Shown: positions 21,576 to 33,366, numbered from the stretch's first letter. The stretch: DNA of 64,000 nt from Ahaetulla prasina (GCF_028640845.1 NC_080541.1:33061435-33125434), one strand, 5' to 3'. The notes: generated from the sequence alone by a model not told the origin. Numbers and translations are program-made.

Positions 21576-21990
21576 TGGGTTTAGAAAATTTAGAACTATG
21601 CCGCCTTCGGTATGACCTGGGCATAGCTCATAAAATCACCTGCTACAATGTCTTACCTGTCAATGACTACTTCAGCTTCAACCACAACAATACACGAGCA
21701 CACAATAGATACAAACTTAAAGTGAACTGCTCCAAACTTGATTGCAGAAATATGACTTCAGTAACAGAGTTGTTAATGCCTAGAATGCACTACCAGACTC
21801 TGTGGTCTCATCCCCAAACCCCCAAAACTTTAACCTAAGACTGTCTACTGTTGACCTCACCCCATTCCTAAGAGGTCTGTAATGGGCATGCATAAGAGCA
21901 TCAGCGTGCCTACTGTCCCTGTCCTAATGTTCCCTTTAATTGTATTCATTTTATGTATTCAATTCATGCTTATACTTATATACATATTAG
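21576..21990 (+). mobile_element. CR1/L3-type LINE fragment
   Basis: Encodes GLENLELCRLRYDL and downstream L3 C-terminal blocks with one or more frame changes. The 3' UTR stops short of the AAATA tail. Truncated at both ends. Confidence 0.85.
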
Positions 21991-22229
21991 CTTTACAAGG
22001 AAATAGCCACCAAGCCAATCTCTACTCTTCTCCCCAACGGTTTGGAAATGGATGGAGTGGGACCACTGGAAGCTCCAATCCCGACTGTTGCAGTAGGATC
22101 AGCAGGATACCATGTTGAGTGGTATCAAAGGCTACTAGTCCAGAAGGGACATGCACTACATTCATCTAAGTGATGCTGAAGATCATCCACATTAGTGACC
22201 AATGTCATTTTAATCCCATGCCCTGAACT
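21991..22229. other. Unique sequence, no gene seen
   Basis: No supported feature. Confidence 0.4.
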
Positions 22230-22385
22230 TTACTGAAAGACGACCAGATAATTGAGCATATGATCAGAGTGTGATGGTGGTGACAGTCATAACTTCAAGG
22301 GCAGATCATAAGTAGCATTTTAAAAGCCCATCATAACTTCAAACAGTCACTAAATGATAAGTCATAAATTGAAGGTTACCTGAAT
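22230..22385 (+). mobile_element. Fragment of the AGTCCTTGACTTACGAC-type element
   Basis: Ends in ATAAGTCATAAATTGAAGG followed by TTACCTG, as the right ends of the copies at 20480 and 45155 do. Confidence 0.45.
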
Positions 22386-22825
22386 AACAATAGTTAGATG
22401 TATACATCATTAAAAGTAGCTCATTCATTACCGGCTCAAATAAACTAAAACCTTTTGATGGATTAGAAAGATAACACCTTTTATCATGACACAATTTTAT
22501 CATGACGCAATTGATTTTTGAAGTAAACTGTTTTTCATAAAAACATCTATATATCCCAAAGATAGAAGAAGTGGGAAATGAATTTGTGATTATTGAAATT
22601 ATACATATAACCCTAAGATACAATAAAGTGAAGATAAATATAGAGACTGTTGCTTTCCACCCATTGCTGAAGTCCGTGTGACTCCTAACAGTCAACTGGC
22701 ATTACCAATCAAAGGAGATATTTGGAATTATAACTCAGCACCATCTGAAGGACTGACTACTCTTCATCATGAGGGAGATGACCCATGTATTTGTAGAGGA
22801 GAATATTTGTAGCTCGGGGTTAAAA
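22386..22825. other. Unique sequence, no gene seen
   Basis: A 118-codon minus-strand frame (22695-22339) has no recognisable domain and starts in ordinary AT-rich sequence. Confidence 0.45.
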
Positions 22826-22945
22826 CAAGGGGTCTTTGGTACTCTCTGAGCTTGGTTGTTTTCTTGCAGATGTTTTATTACCCAAACTTGATCATTAGGT
22901 TATGTATTGAAACATCTGCAAGAAAACAACCAAGCTCAGAAAAGG
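22826..22945. repeat. Inverted repeat with TGAGCTTGGTTGTTTTC arms
   Basis: The left arm (about 22847-22878) and right arm (about 22909-22940) are complementary over some 30 bp around a short centre, including CTTGCAGATGTTT and AAACATCTGCAAG. Known as a repeat module in reptile DNA; Penelope-like assignment is a guess. Confidence 0.6.
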
Positions 22946-23129
22946 CAAATTGGGAAAGGGTTTTGAAAGAAATAACTGGGATGGTTATACATGCTGGAAT
23001 TGGTTGGGAAACATACTGGAAGCCTAAAGGAAAGCAGGCTTTCTGTTTAATGAGCAGAAGACCTAATTCTGAAAACCTAATAAAAAATAATAATTAAAAA
23101 AACCTAATAAAAAAAGACCTAATTCAGAA

Positions 23130-23766
23130 AACTTAATTCTGCGTAGCTTCTTTTCCAAAAACTCAACACTACTAACCAGAGCATTCAAAACATTTGCCAG
23201 ACCCATTCTTGAATACAGTTCATCTGTCTGGAACCCATACCACATCTCTGACATTAATACAATTGAACGAGTCCAGAAATATTTTACAAGAAGAGTTCTC
23301 CGCTCCTCTGTCAACAACAAAATACCTTATCCCACCAGACTTGAAATCCTGGGATTAGAAAATTTAGAACTCCGCCGACTCAGACAAGACCTGTGTTTAA
23401 CACACAGAATTATCTATTGCAATGTCCTTCCTGTTAAGGACTTCTTCAGCTTCAATAGCAATAATACAAGAGCAAACAATAGATTCAAACTTAATGTCAA
23501 CCGCTTCAAACTTGATTGCAGAAAATATGACTTCAGTAACAGAGTTGTTAATGCTTGGAATACACTACCTGACTCTGTGGTCTCCTCTCCAACTCCTAAA
23601 AGCTTTAACCAAAAACTGTCTACCATTGACCTCACCCCATTCCTAAAAGGCTATAAGGGACGTGCATAAGTGCACAAAAGTGCCTACCGTTCCTGTCCTA
23701 TTGTTTCCTTTCAATATATGTTCCTGTATATAATGTTATGACAAAATAATTTTTTTTAAAAAAAAG
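23130..23766 (+). mobile_element. CR1/L3-type LINE, 3' part
   Basis: Encodes FARPILEYSSSVWNPYH, INTIERVQKYFTRRV and CNRVVNAWNTLPDSVV blocks across broken frames, then a 3' UTR ending ATGACAAAATAA with an A/T tail. 5'-truncated; same family as 7229-8200. Confidence 0.85.
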
Positions 23767-24779
23767 ACTTTGGGATGGCAAAAGATAGTCAAATATCCAA
23801 TAGTATAGTAGAAAAGATAGTAGAACTAACTGAGCAAATCACAGGAAGGGTATATGCATAAAATATCTAAAAAAAAATTCCCTCACAACTCTTTGTAATG
23901 TTACAAAAAGTATGCACTTTCAGGTGACAAATATTCATTTGCTTTTCAGATCTGGGGACAGAAAATTGATGGGACAACAGCCTTCCTATACATACAGGAT
24001 TGTTGGTTCTAGCTTTGTTTTCTTTCGCCACAATCATTCCACTTCTATCTCCAAATTTCTGCATTTTCTGTTCTTTCTCTTCTGCTGCTTCCAGGTACTG
24101 CAACAGCCACTATCTAGACATTTTTGTCTTTCTTATCAACAGTTGTTCAGGTGCGATGTATATTTACAGTACAGTTCTTTAGATACCTTCTAGTTATCTA
24201 AAGTTATAATTTACTTATAATATTTTATTATAATACCAACCAGAACCATCACAATGTGGATTTCAAAAGTGAACGTGCCAAGTTTTGAAAGAAAGACACC
24301 TGGGTTTAGAGATTAATGAGCAGAGACTTATGGACCAAAGCTGTGTCATTTTAAAACACAAGGTACTTGAAAGGGTTATGTCATGCCTGGCATGCAGTTC
24401 TGAAAAGTTGCATAGGTGTATGCAGGATCTGTTAGCAACTCATTAAAGCAGCCGTTTCTGTTTCAGGATAATGTGATTGTTAGAATCGTGCCTAGAAATA
24501 GATTCAACTGCTTTAATTGGCTCCAACAAGTGCTGCATCCACTTTCCCATGCACTTCAAAGCAAATTTTTGGAATCACATCCAAAGCATTGCACAGCTCT
24601 AGTATTAAATTTTGTAATGAATTCTGGCTCAGCTGTTTCAGGAGGAAATTAGTCTTTGTTATTTCTTTGCTCAAGGATGACCATCCATATGCCAGTAATA
24701 AAATGTCCTGATGTGATAAAATGTTATAAAACCGTTTTATGATTTTTAATATCAGTCCTTCTGGTGTCAAATCACTGTC
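23767..24779. other. Unique sequence, no gene seen
   Basis: Several overlapping frames of 60-93 codons at 23867-24193 and 24416-24770 lack family motifs. No repeat recognised. Confidence 0.45.
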
Positions 24780-24782
24780 AAT

Positions 24783-25860
24783 TTAACCTTTTTTAAAAAA
24801 AAAATCTTATTAAAACAAGATTTTAGAAAAATTTGAAAAAGCTATAGAGACAGAAGAATAAAAAGATTATAAAAGAATAAAAGGAAAAGTCAAGAAAGCA
24901 AGAAAGATATCTATAGAATCAGCTTCCAATCTTTACAGCATACAGAGTAATTACCACCTCCACTCTCCCATGTTGCATTTTAAAGTTCCCTTCATCCGAT
25001 GAACAAAACTTTTTAATCAATAAATCCCAAAATAAATCCCATTTTCAACAACAACAAAAAAACAAACAAACAAACAAAAACCCAAAACCCCTGTAATTGG
25101 TTTCCAGTCTTTTATAAAAGTATTTGTAGGTCCTTCCTTGATCAAACAAGTTAATTTAGCCATCTCTACTAATTTTGCCATTTTTACAATCCATGCTTCC
25201 ATTATTGGTGTTTTCATAATCTTTCACCTTTGTGTATATAACGGTCTCAATGTTGTTACTCTATATAAAACCAATTATTTGTGAGCTTCTTTCTGAGCAT
25301 CCCAAAGTCCCAATAAAAAAAAATTCTGGATTCATAGGAATGTCAATTTTTAAAACTCTGTATTTGTATTCAATATTTTCTTGCTTTTTCATATCATGCA
25401 TGATAAAATGTTCCTTCATGTTTTTCATATTTCCAACAATAATGAGAAGTGCCTATATACATCATAAGTAATATCTCTGGTGGTGGCATATACCAATGAA
25501 ACATCGTTTTTTAAAAATTTTCTGTTAAATTGTAAGACAATATGAATTTCAGACCTTTTAACCATATACTCTCCCACTGATCCATTTGAATATTATAAAC
25601 CAACATTCTCGGCCCATTTTACCATCCATATATCTTTAACGTTCCTCCATTTCAAGTCTCAACAAAAGTTTTGTTTTCAAATTTCATTTTATCACGTTCT
25701 ATTCTTGGTACTTTTTTTTAATCAGTATTAAATTTTTCTCTTAATCATGCTTTGAACACTAAATCCTTCTGCACTTAATTGCTTTCTTGATTTTATCTTA
25801 AGCACCCCATTTTCTTGTGCCTGCAAGGCTTTATAAGTTATTTATCATTGCTTGCTGTCT
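24783..25860 (-). mobile_element. L1 LINE, ORF2 C-terminal third
   Basis: Minus-strand frames read in order: DIWMVKWAENVGL, a CWKCKEHEGTFYH-like block, a PEFFLLGLWDAQKE block, and PIMEAWIVKMAKLVEMAKLT with FIKDWKPIT. This is the usual L1 ORF2 order after the reverse transcriptase, including the Cys-rich part. Many stops. Left end is A/T-rich at 24788-24803. Confidence 0.8.
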
Positions 25861-26629
25861 GTCCACATATTTTTAAGCATAGGGTTCAATCAGTGCAAAC
25901 TGTCTCAAGAGGTTCAAAGTTGACTATTTTTCCTATTTATTGATTGGTTGTTTCAGGTCTGCCAATGTTGGATAGTCTTGGTTGCTGGAAATCAATAGCT
26001 GTCTTCGCTGGTTGATACATCCAATGCTTTACTGAAAGATTGAAATGGCTGATGACCAAACCAGCAAATATTTAATCTGAATGCAGTTTTCCCACACAAT
26101 TATTGCAATCATTTTATAACCTGATCCATTCCAAAAGGCAATTGCCGGACAAAGTGCTAAAAAGACTCTGCTCTGAAGGGTTTAAGGTGGCTCAGATTGG
26201 AAAAGTACAGTTTTGAATCAAAGTTGGAAAACATGGGTGCTAGACACAGAATTTGAGGAGCAGGATGTGATCCATTCCCACACTCCGGAAGTGGAGAGCA
26301 GCCCATACAGGCCATGGGACAAGTAGGAAATTCACTTCTGCCCAGCATGGAAGCCTACTCCTTTGTTTGTTAGTTACTCCACTTCTTTTTCATAATTAAA
26401 ATTGTTATTCCCTTTAATAATCCCCCATTTTTGTGTGTGCATTTTTCATAGCTGATTTGGGAGATTTGTTCATTCTTTTGCACTATTCGCTTAATTTAAA
26501 CATTTTCCATTGATTTCAGGAGGAAATTGCACGGCAAATTTACTGCTGCAGGTAAGTTTTGGGCTATTCATTTAGAACCATGATGATTTCAAGCATTCTA
26601 CTACTCCCGAAGAACTTACGGAGACAGGT
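25861..26629. other. Unique sequence, no gene seen
   Basis: No supported feature. Confidence 0.4.
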
Positions 26630-26893
26630 TGCTGGAATAATGCCTGGAATGCACTACCAGACTCTGTGGTCTCATCCCAAAATCTCCAAAACTTTAACCT
26701 AAAATCGTCTACTGTTGACCTCACCCCATTCCTAAAAGGTCTGTAAGGGCGTGCATAAGAGTACTAGCATGCCTACCGTCCTTGTCCTAATGTTCCCTTT
26801 AATTGTATTCATTTTATGTATTCAATTCATGCTTATATATATTGTTTAATATGTATTCGACAAAATAAATAAATAAATAAAATAATAAATAAT
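26630..26893 (+). mobile_element. CR1/L3-type LINE 3' end
   Basis: Last part of ORF2 (NAWNALPDSVVSS-like) and the 3' UTR, ending in AATAAATAAATAAATAAAA. Closely similar in the UTR to 21882-21987. Confidence 0.85.
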
Positions 26894-27061
26894 CTCATGT
26901 GCTAAACCCTTAGCAGGCACCTGTTCTATGAGTTTTTGGTCACTGGCAGTGAGACATTCTTCTTTTCTTCTAAATCACAACGTCTTTTGTGGCAGTGCAA
27001 AGCATTTGAATCAGGCTTTTTGTAAATTGTGCAGTGTGAACTAAGCAACCTTTGTTGCAAA

Positions 27062-27290
27062 ATCTGGATTACCTGGATGATTTAATTTAGTTTTATTTAG
27101 TTTTATCCCATCTTTATTATTTTTATAAATAACTTAAGGCAATGAACATACCTAATACTCCTTCTTTTCCTCATCACAACAGTCCTGTGAGGTGAGTTGG
27201 GCTGAGAGAAGGTGACTGGCTGGCCCAAAGTCATCCAGCCAGCTTTTATGCTTAAGGTGGAACTAGTACTCACAATCTCCTGGTGTTAGA
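27062..27290 (-). mobile_element. MIR-like tRNA-derived SINE
   Basis: The minus strand carries the CCTGTGAGGTGAGTTGGGC (complement) and GTGACTGGCTGGCCCAAAG blocks in MIR-like order. Confidence 0.6.
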
Positions 27291-27760
27291 ATTAATAAGT
27301 AATTAACTATCAATCTTAATTTAATAATGATCAATATTAATTAACATAATTTAAAAGGCTTTCTCAAGTTGTGTGCGGGTGTATATATACATAAATAATA
27401 CTTTCTTTGGGACAGTCCTGACATATAAAGCTACCTTAATATTTCATGCCAACACATTTTTAAAACATACTTTGAAAGCTTTATACAGTTCTGACCTACA
27501 TGATTTTCGTTTTATTGGCATCAATTTTCTATGATTCTTCAAAGATTTAGACACATACAAAAATTAAAAAAGGACAAATATTCCCATTTTATAGATCCAT
27601 TTCATAACTGTAAATTCTACTGATTTTGCTGTTTGTCCTAGCTATAACTTTCTGTTATTGCTGTGTAGTGTTCGTTTCATTTCCAAACAAATAGGAAACA
27701 ACAGAAATTTATTTTTAATTTCAGCTCATCACTGGCTGTCCATGTGATTCATAGTTAAAA
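27291..27760. other. Unique sequence, no gene seen
   Basis: AT-rich, no supported feature. Confidence 0.4.
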
Positions 27761-27764
27761 TGAC

Positions 27765-27872
27765 TGAGACAGCCATGGCAAACCACTTCTAAAGTCTTGC
27801 CAAGAAAACTATGGGAGCTTGTCCAGGCAGTTGCCAGGAATCGACACTGAACTTGAAGGCTCGCACACATAA
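27765..27872 (+). mobile_element. Tail of a 5S-derived SINE
   Basis: CATGGCAAACCACTTCTAAAG, CTTGCCAAGAAAACTATGG, GCAGTTGCCAGGAATCGACA in the order of the tails at 6870, 7175 and 53400. The 5S head is missing. Confidence 0.55.
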
Positions 27873-27955
27873 ATGTTTCATTCTTCATTTGTTTTAATGT
27901 ATGTCTCTAAAACACCCCACCCCTTAAAATATTCAGGGTGGAAAAAGGAATTCCC

Positions 27956-28026
27956 TATGCTGACTGGGGAATTCTGGGAATTAAAGTCCACAAGTCTTCA
28001 AGTTGCCAAGCTTGGACATCTCTGCT
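27956..28026 (+). mobile_element. Half of a CAGGGGTCTCCAACC-family MITE
   Basis: The right arm only: GGAATTCTGGGAATTAAAG, CACAAGTCTTCAAGTTGCC, then GGACATCTCTG. Confidence 0.6.
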
Positions 28027-28472
28027 ATAAACCATTGGAAAAAGCAGAAAGCAATCCCTGTTACCCCACATTCAGAGCTTATGCGTTTATAATTGCAAGC
28101 ATATAGACTTGGCTCAGATCTTCAGATAAATGTGTCAGGACAAAGGAAACAGATCTGTAGTCCAGATTCACCAAAACCATATGTTCACTAAACATCTGAA
28201 AAAAATTCTTTAACTACTTACACAGAGGTTTTGTGTCCATCAACATAAATTTATTGCAAGGGTAGTGAGGGGAACTCTGCATGCAGACTGATCATTTATG
28301 CTACATCAAAAAGAACAGTGCTATATCTGAAGGGTGGCCCAATCAATCAGAAGATGATAAAATAAGAGCCTATGGATTTGCTCAAGGACAAACTTTGCTC
28401 AAGGGATGAAGGTGGGGAAAAGAGAACATGATAATTGCTCAATGCAAAGAAAGGCGGAAAACATAATATATA
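28027..28472. other. Unique sequence, no gene seen
   Basis: No supported feature. Confidence 0.4.
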
Positions 28473-28615
28473 ACAACAGAGTTGGAAGGGACCTTGGAGG
28501 CCTTCTAGTCCAACCCCCTGCCCAGGTAGGAAACCCTACACAATCTCAGTCAGATGGTTATCCAACATTTTCTTAAAAATTTCCAGTGTTGGAGCATTCA
28601 CAACTTCTGCATAAT
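28473..28615 (-). mobile_element. CR1-type LINE 3' end
   Basis: Reverse complement of the 3' end seen at 4320-4460: AGAGTTGGAAGGGACCTTGG, then GTAGGAAACCCTACAC, then a block encoding TLEIFKKMLDNHL on the minus strand. Confidence 0.85.
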
Positions 28616-28774
28616 TGTATCTTTTTTTCCTTTCATTTTTCTTGTTTCTTGTCTGCCTCTTTACCTGACTTTTTATCTCTTTTGCACATGCTTTGTACAA
28701 TTTTACTATAATTTTGAAAATCTCTAAACTTTACTCAACCTGCTTCCAGATAAATAAGCACATTGACTCTTTTA

Positions 28775-29612
28775 CAGGGGTGAAATGCTACCAGATCGGA
28801 CTGGATCGGGTGAGTAGGTAGCGGAGATTGGGTCTGGTTCGCCGATCCAGTAGCTATCGCTGGCTGGCCACGCCCCTGAACCTGATAAATAAATGAAATA
28901 AACGATGTGCGCTTGCGCAGCCAGTGCATGGAACAAGCAGCAATGGTGGCGGCATATTCAAGGAGAGCAACTCCAGTAACTTTTGGACGCTTGCCTTTCC
29001 TGGCAGCCAGACGCTGGAGGAAAGTAAGTATATGCCGTGTGGCGAAGGAAGAGCAGGTGGCGGCTCTGAGACAAGGCTGGTGTCGGGGAAGGGTGCATTC
29101 CCTGACCTGGTTGAGGCAGGCGGCAAGCAGGTGGCGACTCCGGGGCCTCAGAGAATGGGGCATCCCTGGGCCCTGACCAAAGGCGAAGGGTGAGCAGGCG
29201 GCGAGCAGGCGATGAGTGGGCAGCAGCTCCGGAAAAAAGGCCAGAGTTGGGGAATGGTGCATTCCCCGACCCCGTTGAGGCAGATGGTGGCTCCGGGGCC
29301 TTGGGGAATGGCGCATCCCTGGGCCCTGGCCCCCGACCCAAGGTGAAGGGAGAACAGGTGGCAAGTGGGTGACAAGCAGGTGGAGATGCTGCAGCTGCAG
29401 GGATCTTGCAAAAAGGGAAAAGGCAGAATAGAAATTTTAAAAAAAATTCCTATTGGGTTCTGTGGGCGTGGCTTGGTGGGTGGGGGTTGTGACTGAGTGG
29501 GCATGGCTGTGAGGGACATTGAGTTGGCCACGCCCACTCAGTCACAGGACACACCCACCTACCAAGCCACACCCACAGAACAGGTAGCAAAAAAATTTAG
29601 ATTTCACCCCTG
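28775..29612 (+). mobile_element. Large hAT element, CAGGGGTGAAATGCT family, GC-rich interior
   Basis: 838 bp, from CAGGGGTGAAATGCTACC to TTTCACCCCTG, with perfect 8-bp duplication CTCTTTTA (28767-28774 and 29613-29620). The interior is much richer in G, C and CpG than the surroundings and unlike the hairpin interiors of its relatives at 37907 and 56410. Frames of 89-209 codons on both strands overlap one another and lack a transposase signature. Non-autonomous; the origin of the interior is unknown. Confidence 0.93.
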
Positions 29613-29642
29613 CTCTTTTACCTTATGGTAAATCTACTGAGG

Positions 29643-30013
29643 TGGTTGTTGTTGTTGTTAGTTGCGAAGTCATGTCCGACCCATCACGACCCCATGGACA
29701 ACCTTCCTCCAGGCCTTCCTGTCCTCTACCATCCTCTGGAGTCCATTTAAGCTCACGCCTACTGCTTCAGTGACTCCATCCAGCCACCTCATTCTCTGTC
29801 GTCCCTTTCTTCTTTTGCCCTCAATCTTTCCCAGCATTAGGCTCTTCTCCAGTGAGTCCTTCCTTCTCATTAGGTGGCCAAAGTATTTCAGTTTCATCTT
29901 CAGGATCTGGCCTTCTAAAGAGCAGTCAAGGTTGATCTCCTCTAGGACTGACCAGTGTGATTGCTTTGTAGTCCAAGGGACTCACAGGAGTCTTCTCCAG
30001 CACCAGAGTCTAT
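29643..30013 (-). mobile_element. Bov-B (RTE) LINE 3' end
   Basis: A 75-codon minus-strand frame (29897-29670) is the Bov-B ORF2 C-terminus: MKLKYFGHLMRRKDSLEKS, GKIEGKRRKGRQRMRWLDG. The 3' end has the (GTT)n-type tail at 29645-29660. 5'-truncated. Copies at 41768, 54722 and 63713. Confidence 0.9.
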
Positions 30014-30335
30014 TGAGGTAATTTTATTTAAATCATTGTCATAGGAAGACTGAGTCTTCCTATTGTTTTTAGTTCTCCCAGTTGCTGTAGGTTGCCTTAT
30101 TATTTTTGTAGTTCTTTTCTCATTCAGAAGATTTATTTTATTTCTGTAGTTCAATCAAGGCTGATACCACTGCAGATAGAGACTGAACCCCCTCCCCATA
30201 GCCCTATCTCCCCTTCCCCCCTTCATCTCTGTAAGGGCAGCAAAGTGGAAGGTATTGGATTCAAAAAAGATACACTATTGTGCAGTTCATATGTGATAAG
30301 GAGATGGTGCTGCAGTTCCACTCTGGCAACGTAGA
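30014..30335. other. Unique sequence, no gene seen
   Basis: No supported feature. Confidence 0.4.
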
Positions 30336-30343
30336 GTCTAGCA

Positions 30344-31087
30344 CAGGGGTGTGAAACTCAAGGCCTGTGGGCTGGATTCGGCCTGTAGAGTTCTGGTTCT
30401 GGCTCATGGTGCCAGCCTGGAAACAGCGAAGGATGGGCCCATGTTGCTCTGCTAGTGAAACTGAGCCTGGGGGGCCAAATATGACCTTCCCACACTCTGT
30501 TTTTTGCCTGGATGGCTTCCTGCAGCCCTCTGCCTGCAAAAAGGGAGCTTGGAGGGGGCACATGCAACCCCCTGGGCTCTGTTTTCACTGGTTGAAGGCT
30601 TCAGGAGGCCTTCTAGGCAGAAAATGGGGCCCCGGGAGGGGGGCCATGTCCGCCCCCTGGACCCTGTTTTTGCTGGCAAAGGGCTATCAAAACAAACTAA
30701 AAACAAAACAAAATTAGTAATGTTTCCCTTTTTGCATTTGAGCATGCAAGAAGGGACAGGAAAGGAGAAAGGGAAAGGGAAAGAAAGAGAAAAAGTAGGA
30801 AAGATAGAAGAGAGCAAGGAAGGAAAATTAAGGAAAGAGGGGAAAGGAGAAGGAAGGAAGGAAGGAAGGAAGGAAGGTTATAATGAGAGTGAGGGAGGGT
30901 CTCAAGAAAGTCCTGTCTTAGCACTTGGCCACCACAGATGCCCCTGACATGAGTCCCATGCCATGCCCATCATGGCCATGCCCACCATGGCCACACACCC
31001 CTGGCCACATCCCATGCCCTCTCCGGCCCTCCGAGGTCAAACACAACCCTGATGCAGCCCTGAATGAAATTGAGTTTGACACCCCTG
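30344..31087 (+). mobile_element. hAT element, CAGGGGTGTCAAACTC family
   Basis: 744 bp, from CAGGGGTGTGAAACTCAAGG to GAGTTTGACACCCCTG. Flanking 8-mers GTCTAGCA and TTCTAGCA agree at 7 of 8 positions. The interior includes a purine-only-rich tract (about 30742-30880) with (GGAA)n. Frames up to 147 codons are chance: they run through that tract and share no family motif. Confidence 0.9.
30742..30880 (+). repeat. Polypurine tract with (GGAA)n
   Basis: About 135 bases almost wholly A and G, ending in seven or so GGAA units. It lies inside the hAT element at 30344 and is absent from its shorter relative at 47757. Confidence 0.85.
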
Positions 31088-31254
31088 TTCTAGCACAACA
31101 TGAGCCTTGGAACTCCATTGTTGTAATAATTATGAGTGTTATTCTCTTCCAAGCTGGTGGAGGCTTCGTAGCACAGGGCATGCCAGCAGGTTCTGCAGCA
31201 GCCACAGCTTCTAGTTCCCTTGATTGGTTATCACAGCGGTGTAAGTTTTTCTTC

Positions 31255-31972
31255 AAAGTATCTTTGTAGCACTTGGTGGATGACCTGGGAGATCTCTGAC
31301 TTCAGCACACAAAAGAGCAACTGTGAGGCTTGTGGTAGTCAACCATCCTGATGACACCCATCATATCTGGACTCTGATAATCAGGGACTCTATGCTGGTG
31401 TACTTTGTGTGATTCAAGACCTCCAAGTTGGAGATAGAGTTTGCCAATAAATGCCAAGTATAGCGAGTGTGCATGAAAAATTTCTCCAGTTGTGTGATGT
31501 GTCATTAGTACAGAGTCCAGGTCTCACAACCATATAGGAGAGAGGAGATAACCACAGCTCTGTAGACTTCCAGCTTTGTGTGGAGATATATCTGTTGTAC
31601 TGATTGAACAATCTAGTCCACAGTTATCCAAGACCCTGGCTAACATTGATGATTGTGGAATCAATTTCTTTGTCCATCCCTTGAGATGATGCTTTCCAAA
31701 TATTTGAAGCTGTTTACATTTGTCTGATAGATACCATCAACAATGATTTTTGGTTCTATGGACTTGAAATTTGGCACGGCCTGATAAAATATTTCAATCT
31801 TGTTCCGGCTGATAGTCAGGCTGAAGAACATTTCAGCATCTGAGAATTTGTTCAGCAGCAGCTATAAATCGCTTTGTGTACCACAAATCTATAGTCATCA
31901 GCAAAGAGGATTTCTTAAATAACTGTATGGAGGCACTTCATCCATCCGTGAAGGTCAAAGAGAGATCCATTC
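31255..31972 (-). mobile_element. Decayed non-LTR retrotransposon ORF2
   Basis: Minus-strand frames, heavily broken, show a FADD-like catalytic block (near 31905), a SFKYLESIISRDGQ-like block and LHTKLEVYRAVV, SSLLYGCETWT. These occur in that order in the palm-to-thumb part of several LINE reverse transcriptases. Clade not assigned. Confidence 0.65.
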
Positions 31973-31974
31973 AA

Positions 31975-32028
31975 TCCTGACTGGGGAATTCTAAGAGTTG
32001 AAGTCTGCACTAGGTTGAGAAACAGACT
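31975..32028 (+). mobile_element. Short remnant of a CAGGGGTCTCCAACC-family MITE
   Basis: GGGGAATTCTAAGAGTTGAAG resembles the inner right arm of that family. Ends missing. Confidence 0.35.
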
Positions 32029-33213
32029 TAGAGATATGCTCCAATCACACATCCACATGAATTCAGAAGCATCTCTTCAACAGTTTTCCAGCATTAAAGG
32101 AATAAACATAGCTCTCTAGCTCATACCAACGATGTTAAAATGGTTTTTGGCCTTATAATTCTCTTTTTAGATTGGCGGTAGCAGCAGCAATTTGATTCGT
32201 TCTGTGTCCACCCTCTCCCCCAGTTCCAAATCTTTGGAACAAAACAATACAGAGTTTTGACAAGGCTTATAATCAAGGCCTGGAGTTAGTGCTGTGTAAC
32301 TTAATATTCTTTCCACACAGCCACACTGTCATTCTGATGTCAGATTTCTGCAGAAAATCCTTGTAATGAAAAACAGGTCATCAGGATCCTGTGTTTCTAG
32401 GATCTGCCCCCCTCCCTACACACACACACACTCCCAACCCTTGTGTTTTGAGTTACTTACTGGGAGGTGTCACTTCAGATCCATGTGGGTTGCTGAGAAA
32501 GCTGACAGATTCCACAAGCTGCATGTTTTCGTAGTTGGCGGAAATGGATGCTAAACAAAATGTCATCTAGATTGAGAATAATGGTTCTTAAGTGTTCCCT
32601 GTTGTTTGCAATAAATATTTTTAAACCGCAGCTTATGACTAGCCTTGCCTGTTTTAAATGACTAATAATGTGAAACTTGTCATAATGCCTTACCTATGAG
32701 GACTAAAGAGGTCCAATCAAGCATTCTAGGAACTGTCTAGGAGGCAAGTTCTTTCTTACTATTAGTTCAGATGATGGATCTTGAAATACTAATAAGGATT
32801 GGGCCTAATATTTCTATCCAGAAGAGCCGTCTACAGGATGTAGTTAAAAAGACAAATTGATAGTCCTGATGGTGTTATGGACGCTCCACCAATTTGTATG
32901 TGTGTTACACCATTATGACCACCCAGCATCTTAATTGTTATAACCATTCCCTGCAGATAACTCTGTCTTTTGTATTCTATGAAGTTTATTTTCTAGTGAC
33001 TGTACCACTTGGGATGTTTTTTCATGCATTTTTGTAAGGTAAGAATTGCCCTGTGAGCTGAGGAACTTAACCAACAATGAACTTGTGGTCTGAGGCTCCT
33101 CCCTATTCAAAGTCCAGTTGGTTTTTTAATAACAGTTTTATGATGGAATCTGTTTAAGGAAGTCTCTGTCCGTTAAGTTTACAATTATTATTGTAATATT
33201 TGTGCTTTTGAGT
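32029..33213. other. Unique sequence, short (CA)n, no gene seen
   Basis: A (CA)n run at about 32419-32432 is the only clear feature. Confidence 0.4.
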
Positions 33214-33366
33214 CCCCTTCTCAGCAAGTTCAGAAATGGTTTTCCTAGGGCCAATAGGGTATGACTGGCTGAAAATCACTAAGTTAGCTTTGGGCCCAAG
33301 GCAGAACTAAAACTCCAAATCTCCCGGGTTCTAGTCTAGTGCTTTAAAATTACACCAAATTGGCTC
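33214..33366 (-). mobile_element. MIR-like tRNA-derived SINE, old
   Basis: ATGACTGGCTGAAAATCACT, AAGGCAGAACTAAAACTCC and CCGGGTTCTAGTCTAGTGC, the minus-strand order of MIR-like SINEs. Confidence 0.5.

Noticed and set aside
22339..22695. 118-codon minus-strand frame
   Set aside because: No recognisable domain; composition like the surrounding AT-rich DNA.
28735..29537. 209-codon minus-strand frame and several 89-129-codon frames in other frames
   Set aside because: They overlap each other on both strands within a GC-rich hAT interior with few stops. Pro/Ser-rich translation without a family motif.
30367..31269. Frames up to 147 codons on both strands
   Set aside because: They lie in a non-autonomous hAT element and cross its polypurine tract; no transposase motif such as a BED finger or hAT dimerisation block is visible.
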